Source: an uncultured Eubacteriales bacterium
GTDB lineage: Bacteria > Bacillota > Clostridia > Christensenellales > UBA1242
Length of the DNA stretch: 64,000 nt
NCBI GenBank assembly: GCA_949077035.1
Contig: CARUPR010000006.1
Location: 1-64,000, forward strand
Reading direction: 5' to 3'
A program made the translations under genes and the position numbers. The notes under the pieces are model-generated. The model saw nothing but the letters and a program-made list of their open reading frames with translations, was not told the DNA's origin and searched no databases. Shown piece after piece: positions 7,252 through 16,251 of the stretch. How positions within the stretch are numbered: the stretch's first letter is position 1; the number at the start of each line of letters is the position of its first letter.

Positions 7252-9654
7252 ATGAAGATAACTTATAACTGGCTAAAAGAAATGGTGGATATTAATATAT
7301 CGCCTGAAGAATTGGCTGAAAAATTGACCAGTGCGGGTATGGAAGTTGAAGAAATTTATTATCAAAATAAACATCTTCATCATGTTGTTGTTGGAAAAAT
7401 AATTAAAATTGAAAAACATCCTGAGGCGGATAGACTTGTTGTTTGTAAGGTTGATATTTGTCATGGTCAAGTGACACAAATCATTACTGCTGCAACTAAT
7501 GTCTTTGAAGGCGCGGTTGTGCCTGTAAGTTTGGAAGGGGCGGACCTTGTAAATGGTATTAAAATATCAAAGACAAAGATGCGTGGTGTTGAGTCTTTTG
7601 GAATGTTCTGTTCTGGCGAGGAACTGGGAATTGATGAGAATTATTTTGAAGGTGCAGGGGTAAATGGAATATTGATTTTGCCTAATGACCTTAAAAGTGG
7701 GACTCCGATAGAGGAAGCTCTCATGCTTAATGATGTTGTTTTTGATGTAAACATAACACCAAATAGGGCTGATTGCATGAGCGTTGTTGGTATTGCTAGA
7801 GAGGTTTGTGCTCTTCTTGGCAAGGATATGAAAAAAATCAATCTTAATTATGCAATTGATGTTTATTCTAAGGACGTAATTCATAATCATGTAAATGTAA
7901 AAATTGAGTCACCAAATTGTTTTAGATATATGGCGGGAGCGATAACCGATTTAAAAATTGAGCGTTCACCTTTATGGTTGAGGGCTAGATTGAATGCTGT
8001 GGGAATTAAGCCTATCAACAATATGGTTGATATTACTAATTATGTTCTTATAGAAATTGGTCAACCTTTGCACGCTTTTGATAAAGAAAACATTTCTGAG
8101 CAGCAGATTATTGTAAGGCAGGCTAAAGAGGGTGAAAAAATCGTTGCATTAAATCATAATGAATATAATCTCAATGAAGATATTATGGTGATTGCGGATG
8201 CTTCTCGTCCTATGGTTATTGCTGGTGTTATTGGTGGTGTAGATTCTTGTATAACAGATAATACTTCAACTTGTGTTTTAGAAAGTGCTATATTCGATTT
8301 GAAATCTATAAGAATAACTAGTCGTAATATTGGCGTGAGGACTGATTCTTCTGCAAGATATGAAAAGGGTGTAAATGTTGCAAACGCAGAAATTGGTCTT
8401 GCACGTGCTTTACATTTGGTAAGCAAGCTTGGCTGCGGAAAAGTTGTCCGAGGAGTTGTTGATATTTGCAATAAGAAGAATGATATAAGAGATATTGTTT
8501 GCTCTATAAAGCTTATAAATGATATATTGGGAATTGAAGTCCCAACATCAGAAATGGTCAGAATTTTAAATAGTTTGGGTATTGAAACAAAACCTGCAGG
8601 TGATAAGCTCTATTGCAAAGTTCCACCATATAGAGAAGATATCGAAAATGATTATGATTTAGCAGAAGAAATCATTAGATTGTATGGCTATTATCATTAT
8701 GATAATCTTGAATATAAACTTTTTGATAATGCAACAGTTACTGAAGGCAAAATTCATCCTAGATTAGCACTTGAAAGAAATCTTAGAAGCTCATTGGTAG
8801 AACAGGGATTTTTTGAGAATATATCTTATACGCTGACTTCTGAAGATGTCAATAAAAAACTTTTGCTTGATGAGGAAGAAAATAAAGTTGTAAAAATTGC
8901 AAATCCAATAAGTGAGGATATCTCATGTATGAGGTCATCGCTTGCTCATAGTTTGTTGCAAAATATTAATTATAATATAAGTGTGGGAAATAAAGAGCTG
9001 AGAATCTTTGAATGTGGAAGGACTTATAAAGCTAAAAGTATTCCGCTTGAAGAATTGACTATAGAAAAAAATGTGCTTGCTATTGCAGCTTGTGAAGAAG
9101 GTTTTGATTTCTTCTGTATGAAGGCTGTTATTGAAAAATTACTGGCTTTTACATCCGTTGAATATTCTTTAGTGCGTTCTAATAAGTCATTCTTGCATCC
9201 AGGTGTTTCTGCTGATGTTGTTTGCCAAGGAAATGTAATAGCATCTTTTGGTAAAATTCATCCAGTAGTAGCTCAAAATTATGATAATCCTGAACATATC
9301 ATATATGCAGAAATAGATACAGAATATCTATCACAACTTCCAGAAAAGGTGAGAAATATTAAAGCTATATCAAAGTATCCAATTGTTGAACGTGATTTAG
9401 CGGTTATTGTTGATGAGGATGTTACTGTTGGGCAGCTAGTTGAAACAATTAAATCTGCTTGTGGTAAGTTGTATTTCAGTGTGGCATTATTTGATATATA
9501 TAGAAGTGAAAATATTGGTGCAGGAAAGAAAAGTCTGGCTTTTAAAATAAAACTTTCTGACCTAGAAAAAACATTGACTGATGAAGAGGTTAATGCAGTT
9601 ATGAAAAAGGTGCTTAAGGCACTTACATTCAAACATGGAGCGGCTCTTAGATGA
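7252..9654 (+). CDS. pheT: phenylalanyl-tRNA synthetase beta subunit
   Basis: 800 residues, full length. An N-terminal tRNA-binding (EMAP-like) domain spans about residues 40-150 (VVVGKIIKIEKHPEADRLVVCKVD). The B3/B4 editing region includes NMVDITNYVLIEIGQPLHAFD, and B5 lies near 400-480. The C-terminal FDX-ACB anticodon-binding domain starts near 705 (ISKYPIVERDLAVIV). It pairs with PheS for Phe-tRNA synthesis and hydrolyses Tyr-tRNA-Phe. Its TGA stop overlaps the next start (ATGA), so the cysteine desulfurase is probably translationally coupled. Confidence 0.97.
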   Translation: MKITYNWLKEMVDINISPEELAEKLTSAGMEVEEIYYQNKHLHHVVVGKIIKIEKHPEADRLVVCKVDICHGQVTQIITAATNVFEGAVVPVSLEGADLVNGIKISKTKMRGVESFGMFCSGEELGIDENYFEGAGVNGILILPNDLKSGTPIEEALMLNDVVFDVNITPNRADCMSVVGIAREVCALLGKDMKKINLNYAIDVYSKDVIHNHVNVKIESPNCFRYMAGAITDLKIERSPLWLRARLNAVGIKPINNMVDITNYVLIEIGQPLHAFDKENISEQQIIVRQAKEGEKIVALNHNEYNLNEDIMVIADASRPMVIAGVIGGVDSCITDNTSTCVLESAIFDLKSIRITSRNIGVRTDSSARYEKGVNVANAEIGLARALHLVSKLGCGKVVRGVVDICNKKNDIRDIVCSIKLINDILGIEVPTSEMVRILNSLGIETKPAGDKLYCKVPPYREDIENDYDLAEEIIRLYGYYHYDNLEYKLFDNATVTEGKIHPRLALERNLRSSLVEQGFFENISYTLTSEDVNKKLLLDEEENKVVKIANPISEDISCMRSSLAHSLLQNINYNISVGNKELRIFECGRTYKAKSIPLEELTIEKNVLAIAACEEGFDFFCMKAVIEKLLAFTSVEYSLVRSNKSFLHPGVSADVVCQGNVIASFGKIHPVVAQNYDNPEHIIYAEIDTEYLSQLPEKVRNIKAISKYPIVERDLAVIVDEDVTVGQLVETIKSACGKLYFSVALFDIYRSENIGAGKKSLAFKIKLSDLEKTLTDEEVNAVMKKVLKALTFKHGAALR

Positions 9655-10772
9655 TTTATCTTGATAATGCAGCAACAACAAAGATGTTGGAAGAATGTGC
9701 AGACTTATATAAAAAATATGCCTGCAATTCTTTTTTCAATCCTTCTGCCGGTTATGGTGAGGCGGGTGAGATAAAAAAAGAGCTTGAAGGTGTCAGGCAA
9801 ACTATATTAAAAAAACTTGATACCTTGGAAGGTGACATTGTATTTACTGGTGGTGCGACTGAGAGCAATAATCTTGCTATCATGGGAAGTAGACGTAATG
9901 GCAAAACAGAATATATATTTTCAGTTGGCGGACATCCAAGTGTATATAATGTTGCAAAAGAACTTGAGAGATTAGGCTTTGTTGTTTACTTTGTAAACTT
10001 GCAAAAGAATGGGCAAATTGATTATGCGATGCTTGAGGGGTTGTTGAATAACAATACAAGGCTTATATCTGTCGAGCATGTCAGCAATGAAACAGGGGCG
10101 ATAAATGATTTGGAAAGGATAGTATCTCTCCGTGATAAATATGCTTCAAAGGCATTATTGCATATTGATGGTGTGCAATCTTTTTGCAAAATAAATTTAT
10201 CTTTAAATAAAACTAAGATTGATTTTTATAGTTTGTCTGCACATAAATTTCATGGGCCAAAAGGTGTTGGTGCTTTATATGTAAGAAATATAAAAGGACT
10301 TAAATCAATTGTTTTTGGTGGCGGTCAAGAGGAAGGTTATCGTTCTGGGACAGAAAATGTTGGTGGAATAATGGCTATGGGGTATGCTGTCAATAATATT
10401 GATATAGAAAAGAATTTATCTTATGTGAGAAGTCTTAAAGAAAAGATGATATCCATTCTTTCAAGTGATAGTCATGTGCATATAAATCAATTTGAAGGCA
10501 GTCCATATATATTAAGTGTTTGGTTTGAAGATGTGAATGGTGAAACTTTGATGAGGGCTGCGGCAAAAAATGGTGTAATTGTTGGGACAGGAAGTGCGTG
10601 TTCATCAAAAAAAGCAGGCAATAGAGTGCTTGAGAATTTGGGATTCGGTAAAGAGCAAATTAAATCACATTTAAGAATTTCTTTTTCGGCAGAATTGTCA
10701 ATTGAGGATATTGAAAAGGCAGGCAAAATCTTGCTTGAAACTTACAATGATATAAGAGCGAGGGTGTTATGA
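9651..10772 (+). CDS. cysteine desulfurase (NifS/IscS class)
   Basis: 373 residues, fold-type I PLP enzyme converting cysteine to alanine and enzyme-bound persulfide. N-terminal MIYLDNAATT is the family signature. Other expected residues are H95, D173 and Q176 for PLP contacts, K199 (SAHKFHGPKG) for the Schiff base, and C317 (GTGSACSSKK) in the mobile loop that carries persulfide. It overlaps pheT and thiI by 4 bases each, so the sulfur product is most likely handed to ThiI for 4-thiouridine in tRNA (NifZ-like role in Bacillus). A wider role in Fe-S assembly cannot be excluded; no iscU is nearby. Confidence 0.94.
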   Translation: MIYLDNAATTKMLEECADLYKKYACNSFFNPSAGYGEAGEIKKELEGVRQTILKKLDTLEGDIVFTGGATESNNLAIMGSRRNGKTEYIFSVGGHPSVYNVAKELERLGFVVYFVNLQKNGQIDYAMLEGLLNNNTRLISVEHVSNETGAINDLERIVSLRDKYASKALLHIDGVQSFCKINLSLNKTKIDFYSLSAHKFHGPKGVGALYVRNIKGLKSIVFGGGQEEGYRSGTENVGGIMAMGYAVNNIDIEKNLSYVRSLKEKMISILSSDSHVHINQFEGSPYILSVWFEDVNGETLMRAAAKNGVIVGTGSACSSKKAGNRVLENLGFGKEQIKSHLRISFSAELSIEDIEKAGKILLETYNDIRARVL

Positions 10773-11923
10773 AAGTTTTGTTGTTACGATTTGGTGAATT
10801 ATATCTTAAAGGGAATAATAGAAATATTTTTGAAAGTATGCTTATTAGCAATATTAAGAAAAAGTTGGCAGGAGAGTCTTTCAAGTTTTCAAAAACATTT
10901 GGCAGATATGTTATTTCAGATTATAAAGAAGAAGACGAGTGCAAAATTATCTCGCTTTTAAAACAGGTTTTTGGCCTTTACAGTTTGAGTAAGGCGGTTG
11001 AGGTTGATGCAGAACCTGAAAAAATATACTCTGAAGCTGCTAAAATAGTGATTGGAGAAAAGACCTTTAAGGCAAATGTAAAACGTGCTGATAAAAATTT
11101 CCCAATACCTTCTATGGAACTTGCAAAAAACTTGGGCGGTGTAATTTTAGAAAATAATCCAAATTCAAGCGTTGATTTATATAATCCTCAATTTGAATTT
11201 AATGTTGATATAAGAATGAATGGCAAAGCTTATATTTTTACAGAAACTATTAAATGTCAGGGTGGATTGCCGCTTGGTTCTGCTGGTAGAGGTTTGTTGC
11301 TTTTGTCGGGCGGGATAGACAGCCCTGTGGCTGGTTATATGATTGCAAAACGCGGCATGGAGCTTGAGGCTTTGCATTTTCATAGTTATCCATATACATC
11401 AGAACTTGCTAAAGAAAAAGTTATAACTCTTGCAAAAGAGATAGCTCCTTATGTGGGAAAGATTAAATTGCATGTTGTTTCTTTCACCAAAGTGCAGGAA
11501 GCTATCCATATGAATTGCTCACCAGAGTATATGATTACTATTATGAGAAGAATTATGATGAGGGTGGCTGAAAAGATTTGTGAAGCTAATTCATTGGGAG
11601 CGATTGTTACTGGTGAAAGCTTGGGACAGGTGGCAAGTCAAACAATGCAGAGTATGACAGTCACAGGTGAAGTGGTAAAAAGGAAACCAATTTTTAGGCC
11701 ATGTGTGGCTATGGATAAGGAAGATATTATGCAGATTGCAAATAATATTGGCACTTATAAAACTTCCATTTTGCCATACGAAGATTGTTGCACAGTTTTC
11801 TTGCCAAAAAATCCTATAATAAAACCAACAATAGAAAGATGTGAAAGGGAAGAAAAAAGACTTAATATAGAAATGCTTGTTGAGGAGTGTCTGCAATCTG
11901 ATGAGGTTGTTGTAATAGAATAA
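10769..11923 (+). CDS. thiI: tRNA 4-thiouridine synthase / thiamine sulfur transferase
   Basis: 384 residues. An N-terminal ferredoxin-like and THUMP RNA-binding region covers residues ~1-165. An adenylating PP-loop follows, with SGGIDS at 180-185, then the ThiI C-terminal catalytic domain with GESLGQVASQTMQSM. There is no C-terminal rhodanese extension, as in most Firmicutes, so sulfur should come directly from the upstream cysteine desulfurase, which overlaps it by 4 bases. It makes s4U8 in tRNA and may contribute sulfur to thiamine. A terminator follows. Confidence 0.95.
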   Translation: MKVLLLRFGELYLKGNNRNIFESMLISNIKKKLAGESFKFSKTFGRYVISDYKEEDECKIISLLKQVFGLYSLSKAVEVDAEPEKIYSEAAKIVIGEKTFKANVKRADKNFPIPSMELAKNLGGVILENNPNSSVDLYNPQFEFNVDIRMNGKAYIFTETIKCQGGLPLGSAGRGLLLLSGGIDSPVAGYMIAKRGMELEALHFHSYPYTSELAKEKVITLAKEIAPYVGKIKLHVVSFTKVQEAIHMNCSPEYMITIMRRIMMRVAEKICEANSLGAIVTGESLGQVASQTMQSMTVTGEVVKRKPIFRPCVAMDKEDIMQIANNIGTYKTSILPYEDCCTVFLPKNPIIKPTIERCEREEKRLNIEMLVEECLQSDEVVVIE

Positions 11924-11937
11924 AAATTAAAAATTAT

Positions 11938-11968
11938 AAAGGCGGATAATGTGTCCGCTTTTTTTATT
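11938..11968 (+). terminator. terminator of pheST-desulfurase-thiI operon
   Basis: Short GCGGA / TCCGC stem extended by A-T pairs (11938-11962), followed by a T-run. Confidence 0.75.
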
Positions 11969-12228
11969 TCATAAACACGGGTTTTACCTGTGGATTTTTT
12001 TTGTCTTTAAAAAAGGTGAGTTCAATAATTTTTTCCTTTATGTGTTTTTATATTTTACTGTGTTTTCATAAATAAATTGTGTCAATATAAAAAGATAAAT
12101 CATACTTTATCAAAGAGTGGAAGATGTTTAATAACTTTTTATTAAAATGCATAATATTCATAAATATCTTTTTTTATAATTTGATAATTTATAAACTTGC
12201 AAATTATGCAATATATATCAAAAATGAA

Positions 12229-12320
12229 TGAATAAATATGCAAAAAATACTTGCATAATTATAAATTTTGATGTATAATAATCAAAAACGCATGAATATT
12301 CATGAATTTATAAATATTCA
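12229..12320 (+). promoter_or_regulatory. argR promoter with candidate ARG boxes (autoregulation)
   Basis: Promoter TTGCAT (12251-12256), 17-base spacer, TATAAT (12274-12279). Around it lie ARG-box-like sites: TGAATAAATATGCA (12229-12242), the 14-bp palindrome CATGAATATTCATG (12291-12304), and TGAAT-8-ATTCA (12303-12320). The last two overlap and cover the expected transcription start, so ArgR binding would block its own gene. The stretch from 11969 to 12228 is AT-rich with nothing recognised. Confidence 0.7.
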
Positions 12321-12325
12321 TAATC

Positions 12326-12356
12326 GCTATAGACCCTTATTTTAAGGGCTTATAGC
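12326..12356 (+). other. imperfect hairpin in the argR 5' leader
   Basis: GCTATA (12326-12331) pairs with TATAGC (12351-12356) and CCCTT (12334-12338) with AAGGG (12344-12348), with a 2-base internal mismatch. It is not followed by a T-run and ends just before the GAGGAG ribosome site, so it may tune translation or mRNA stability. Confidence 0.55.
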
Positions 12357-12372
12357 AGTTGAGGAGAAGAAA

Positions 12373-12825
12373 ATGGCAAGAAGTGCAAGGCAATCGAAAA
12401 TCTTAGAAATCATTTCAACTAAAGAGATTGAAACGCAAGATGAATTAGCTCGAGAACTTAAAAATGCAAACTTTGAAATTACTCAAGCAACAATTTCGAG
12501 AGATATTAAAGAACTTGGTCTTACAAAAATCTTATCAAGTTCAGGTAAATATAAATATTGTTTTGTTGGTTCTGATGAACAGGTAATATCAAATAAATAC
12601 ATAACCATTTTTAAAGAATCTGTAATTTCGGTTAAACTTGCTATGAATCTTGTAGTTGTTAAAACTATGAAAGGATTGGGCGGAGCGATTGCAAGTTTTG
12701 TAGATAAACTTAATATCAGTGAGCTTTTGGGTGCTGTTAATGGAGATGATACTGTTATGCTTATATTCCCAACGACAACCTTTGCAAGTCAAGCTGTAGT
12801 GACTTTAAATGATATGCTTATATAA
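12373..12825 (+). CDS. argR: arginine repressor
   Basis: 150 residues, normal length. The N-terminal winged helix-turn-helix reads ARSARQSKILEIISTKEIET, then ATISRDIKELGLTKI. The C-terminal oligomerisation and arginine-binding domain contains GAVNGDDTVMLIF, with the GDD turn that contacts arginine. As a hexamer it binds ARG boxes, repressing arginine biosynthesis and often activating catabolism; such boxes lie in its own promoter. No arginine genes are in this window. The position before recN and spoIVB is the conserved Firmicutes order. Confidence 0.96.
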   Translation: MARSARQSKILEIISTKEIETQDELARELKNANFEITQATISRDIKELGLTKILSSSGKYKYCFVGSDEQVISNKYITIFKESVISVKLAMNLVVVKTMKGLGGAIASFVDKLNISELLGAVNGDDTVMLIFPTTTFASQAVVTLNDMLI

Positions 12826-12835
12826 GGAGTAAAAG

Positions 12836-14506
12836 ATGTTGCAGTCATTATCAATAAAAAATGTTGCATTAATTACAAATCTTAATATAGAATTTGGTGA
12901 AGGTTTTAATGTTCTTTTAGGCGAAACTGGTGCTGGTAAAAGTATTATATTTGATGCCTTAAACTTTGTTTTAGGTGCAAAGGCTGATAAAACTTTAATT
13001 CGTTTTGGCGAAAACGAAATGAGGGTTGATGCTGTTTTTACAAATTTGTCGAAGCAAACTAAAGATAATTTAAGTCAGTTTGGTTATGAAGATGATGAGA
13101 TTGGTCTTTCAAGGACTTTTAATATGGAAGGAAGGTCGACCATCAGAATAAATGGCTCGCCTGTCACAACTTCTGTTTTGAAAGAAGTTGGTGGATTTCT
13201 TGTTGATAGTTATTCTCAACATGAAAGTGTTGAATTATTAAAAACAAAAAATCATCTTTCTATGATTGACAAGTTTGGTGGTGAAGATATTTTGACCATT
13301 AAAAATCAAGTTAAAGAAGGCTATCTAAGCTTGAATGAAATTTTAAAGAAGATAGAAAAGCTTGGTGGTGATAATTTTGAAAGAGAAAGAAGGCTGTCTT
13401 TGCTTGAATATCAAATTAATGAAATTGAAGAATGTGATTTGAAATTGGGTGAAGATGAAGAACTGAATGAAAAGATTAATTTTTATCAGAGTGCAGAAAA
13501 AATAAATGAGGCTATATCAATATGCGAAAATATGCTTAATGATGGAGTTGGCTCATGTATATCTCAGCTCCAACAATCGGCAAATGCTTTGGCGGGATTT
13601 GGAGAATTTGAAGAGATTGAAGATTGTAGAAAAAGGCTTGATAGCTCTCGATATGAAATTGAAGATGTTTGTGAAACTTTATTGAATATAAAATCTTCAA
13701 CTGATTTTGATGAACGAGAGTTTGATAAACTTGATAGAAGGCGTGACCAAATACGTTCCATAATAAAAAAATATGGCGGTTCTATTGAAAAATCGCTTGA
13801 GTTTTTGGACAAGGCGAAAGAGGAATATTCAGAAATAGTTGATAGTGAATCAATTCTTTTAAAGCTTGAAAAAGAAAAAGATGATATAAACTTAAAGCTT
13901 TTGAGTTTATGCGAAAAGCTTTCTTGTTTAAGAAAAAATGTTGCAAAAGATATTAAAGATAAAGTAATGTTAGAACTAGCTCAATTGGGCATGAAATCTA
14001 GCAGGTTTGATATTGAATTTCAAAAATTGGACAAGCCAACTTCAAATGGTTTTGATGATGCAGAGTTTGTATTCTCTGCCAATAAAGGTCAGGATGTAAA
14101 ATCATTATCAAAAACAGCATCGGGCGGTGAATTGAGCAGATTTATGCTTGCTTTTAAAAATATATTTGCATCTTTAGGTGGTGCTCAAACTTTGGTTTTT
14201 GATGAGATTGACTCTGGTATCAGTGGTGAAACTGGAAAAATTGTTGGAGTTAAACTTAATAATATTACCCAAAATTCACAGGTCATTTGCATAACACATC
14301 TTCCTCAAGTTGCAAGTTTTGGTGATGATTTCTATTTTGTATCTAAAAAGGAAGAATCAAATTCTACCATAACTGAAATAAACCATCTTAAAGAAGATGA
14401 AATAGTTTATAATTTGGCTAGAATGGTTGTTGGTGATGATGTAAGTGATACCGCTTTAAAACAGGCAGGTGAAATGAGGCTGAAAGCTGGCAAATGCATA
14501 AAATAA
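12836..14506 (+). CDS. recN: DNA repair protein RecN
   Basis: 556 residues, SMC-like ATPase for double-strand break repair. N-terminal Walker A is GETGAGKS (29-36). A long central coiled coil (about 155-380) separates it from the C-terminal half, with signature SGGELSRFMLAFK and Walker B LVFDEIDSGISG, then the ITHLPQVA His switch. It lies 10 bases after argR with GGAG before the ATG, so it is cotranscribed with argR. The same argR-recN-spoIVB order occurs in many spore-formers. Confidence 0.96.
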   Translation: MLQSLSIKNVALITNLNIEFGEGFNVLLGETGAGKSIIFDALNFVLGAKADKTLIRFGENEMRVDAVFTNLSKQTKDNLSQFGYEDDEIGLSRTFNMEGRSTIRINGSPVTTSVLKEVGGFLVDSYSQHESVELLKTKNHLSMIDKFGGEDILTIKNQVKEGYLSLNEILKKIEKLGGDNFERERRLSLLEYQINEIEECDLKLGEDEELNEKINFYQSAEKINEAISICENMLNDGVGSCISQLQQSANALAGFGEFEEIEDCRKRLDSSRYEIEDVCETLLNIKSSTDFDEREFDKLDRRRDQIRSIIKKYGGSIEKSLEFLDKAKEEYSEIVDSESILLKLEKEKDDINLKLLSLCEKLSCLRKNVAKDIKDKVMLELAQLGMKSSRFDIEFQKLDKPTSNGFDDAEFVFSANKGQDVKSLSKTASGGELSRFMLAFKNIFASLGGAQTLVFDEIDSGISGETGKIVGVKLNNITQNSQVICITHLPQVASFGDDFYFVSKKEESNSTITEINHLKEDEIVYNLARMVVGDDVSDTALKQAGEMRLKAGKCIK

Positions 14507-14515
14507 CCAAAATTG

Positions 14516-14546
14516 AAAAGACTACAAATTAGTAGTCTTTTTTTTA
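14516..14546 (+). terminator. argR-recN terminator
   Basis: AAAAGACTAC / GTAGTCTTTT stem with 6-base loop, followed by a T-run. Confidence 0.85.
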
Positions 14547-14700
14547 CTGACGAATGAAAGAGGTTGGTTGAGAAAGTTTTTTTTGCATGTAAGAAATAGC
14601 TGTGTTTCGTGTGAAAAGATATAAGTTTGATTATTGCTTTCTTGCCTTTATTCTTTAATAGACTATTTCTTTAAATTTTTGATTAATCTTTGGAGGTTTT

Positions 14701-15918
14701 ATGAAAAATGGTTTGAGTAAAAGAAAAAGTTTTGCCTTGCTTATTATTTTATTGTGCATTTTTATAGTTTTAAATAATTTGCAAATGTTAAAACTTTTTC
14801 AAATATCAGATGATTTTTATGTAAGTTATGAAGAGATAGATAAGGTTAATGAAGATAGAATGTTTGGTCACATGGTTGACTTAACATTGAAAGAAGATGA
14901 GGTGAAAACTGGCCAAGAAAAATCAAATGAGGCTGAAGTTATATTTAAATTGTTTGGTATAATACCAGTTAAAAAGGTAAAGGTTAAATTGCTTCCTGAA
15001 GAAGAAGTTTATGTTGGTGGTATGCCAATTGGGCTTACCTTGCAAACTGATGGTGCAGTTGTTGTTAGTGATACAATAGTTGATGCAGAAACTGCATCTG
15101 TTACTAAAAATAAATTCTTTAAAAATGGTGATTTAATAAAAGAGATTAATGGTATTAGAATAGAAAGTTTGGATGATATCGATTTGGCTCTTGATAGTGA
15201 AAAAGATAAGGTGAATATCAAATTTCAAAGAAATGATGAAGAAAAAAACATTGCTGTAGAATTGATAAAAGATAAAAATGGTAAATATAAATTAGGATTG
15301 TGGGTTAGAGATGATGTTTCTGGTGTGGGGACGCTTACCTTTGTTAAAAAGGATGGAGGTCAATTTGGCGCTCTTGGACACGCTGTAACAAATAATCAAA
15401 ATGATAGTGTTTTGCCAATGATTGAAGGTGAACTTTATAGTTGCAATTTGGTAAACATTGAGAAAGGGGAAAAGAATAAACCAGGTGAACTGAGGTGTGT
15501 GTTTGTTCAAAAAAATAAGCAAGGTAAGATTACAAAGAATACAAAGGTAGGAATATATGGGGTTTTAAATGAAGATGAAACAATTGTAGACCAAAATAGA
15601 CACGCCAAACTTGGTGGAAGATTAAGTGTAAAGCCTGGAAAAGCTAAAGTTATATCTTCGGTTAGCGGTATAATGGAAGAATATGATATTGAAATTATTA
15701 AGGCAAACTTTCAATCTAAGTGTGATGATAAAAGTTTGGTTATAAAAGTAACTGATAAAAGGCTTCTTGAATTGACTGGTGGTATTGTGCAGGGGATGAG
15801 TGGTTCTCCAATTATGCAAAATGGAAAAGTTGTTGGTGCGGTCACACATGTTTTTGTGTCTGACCCAACAAAGGGTTATGGCGTCTATAGCGATTGGATG
15901 TTGGAGCAACTTTCTTAA
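14701..15918 (+). CDS. spoIVB: SpoIVB serine peptidase (sporulation checkpoint)
   Basis: 405 residues. An N-terminal membrane anchor (residues ~10-32) leads to a PDZ domain near 105-185 and a C-terminal S55 peptidase domain. The likely triad is H227 (ALGHAVTN), D352 and S367 (GMSGSP); the spacing (125 and 15) is almost that of the Bacillus enzyme. Secreted by the forespore into the intermembrane space, it cleaves SpoIVFA to trigger pro-sigma-K activation. GGAGG lies 5 bases before the ATG. It is separate from recN (terminator between), as expected for a forespore-specific promoter, though I could not identify one confidently. spo0A, the usual next gene, is absent here. Confidence 0.95.
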   Translation: MKNGLSKRKSFALLIILLCIFIVLNNLQMLKLFQISDDFYVSYEEIDKVNEDRMFGHMVDLTLKEDEVKTGQEKSNEAEVIFKLFGIIPVKKVKVKLLPEEEVYVGGMPIGLTLQTDGAVVVSDTIVDAETASVTKNKFFKNGDLIKEINGIRIESLDDIDLALDSEKDKVNIKFQRNDEEKNIAVELIKDKNGKYKLGLWVRDDVSGVGTLTFVKKDGGQFGALGHAVTNNQNDSVLPMIEGELYSCNLVNIEKGEKNKPGELRCVFVQKNKQGKITKNTKVGIYGVLNEDETIVDQNRHAKLGGRLSVKPGKAKVISSVSGIMEEYDIEIIKANFQSKCDDKSLVIKVTDKRLLELTGGIVQGMSGSPIMQNGKVVGAVTHVFVSDPTKGYGVYSDWMLEQLS

Positions 15919-15973
15919 AAAGAAGCACTCACGATTATCTGTCTGTATGTGTGACTAAATTGTGTGACTAAAG

Positions 15974-16001
15974 AAAGCACTGATAATTCAGTGCTTTTTT
16001 T
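15974..16001 (+). terminator. spoIVB terminator
   Basis: AAAGCACTGA / TTCAGTGCTTT hairpin (15974-15997) followed by a T-run. Confidence 0.85.
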
Positions 16002-16054
16002 AATATTTTATTCCATTATAAAATATGTTGGCTACTATGCAATATTTATTATTT

Positions 16055-16091
16055 AATAACATAATAGTTTACAAAACAGGCTATTATGTTA
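16055..16091. repeat. inverted-repeat motif, copy 1
   Basis: Perfect 11-bp inverted repeat TAACATAATAG (16057-16067) / CTATTATGTTA (16081-16091) with a 13-base spacer. The segment 16055-16088 matches 19902-19936: both share AATAACATAATA, TTTAC in the spacer and GCTATTATG. The arm ATTATGTTA resembles the XerD half of dif sites, but the spacer is too long for a normal dif. Confidence 0.6.
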
Positions 16092-16251
16092 TAATATCAT
16101 AATTAAATTTATGCAAAACAAAAAGAAGCCTAATATAACTATCTTATATCTGTGCTTCTTCTCGTATAATGTGAAGCATATCTCCTTCACAATATTATCT
16201 TATGCAAATATGAAGATATTATTCACAATTATTTAAAATTTTTTTAAGTTT
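16092..16251. other. structured intergenic stretch beside the recombinase
   Basis: Two further possible stem-loops: AAGAAGC (16123-16129) / GCTTCTT (16154-16160), and GTGAAG (16171-16176) / CTTCAC (16185-16190), with a TATAAT between them at 16165-16170. There is no open reading frame. It could be a recombination or attachment region or a small RNA; the function is not evident. Confidence 0.3.

Noticed and set aside
14581..14640. sigma-F/G promoter for spoIVB
   Set aside because: TGCATG could be a -35 but no good -10 follows at 17-18 bases.
16055..16091. dif site
   Set aside because: Arms resemble the XerD half but the spacer is 13 bases, not 6, and no 28-bp consensus is present.
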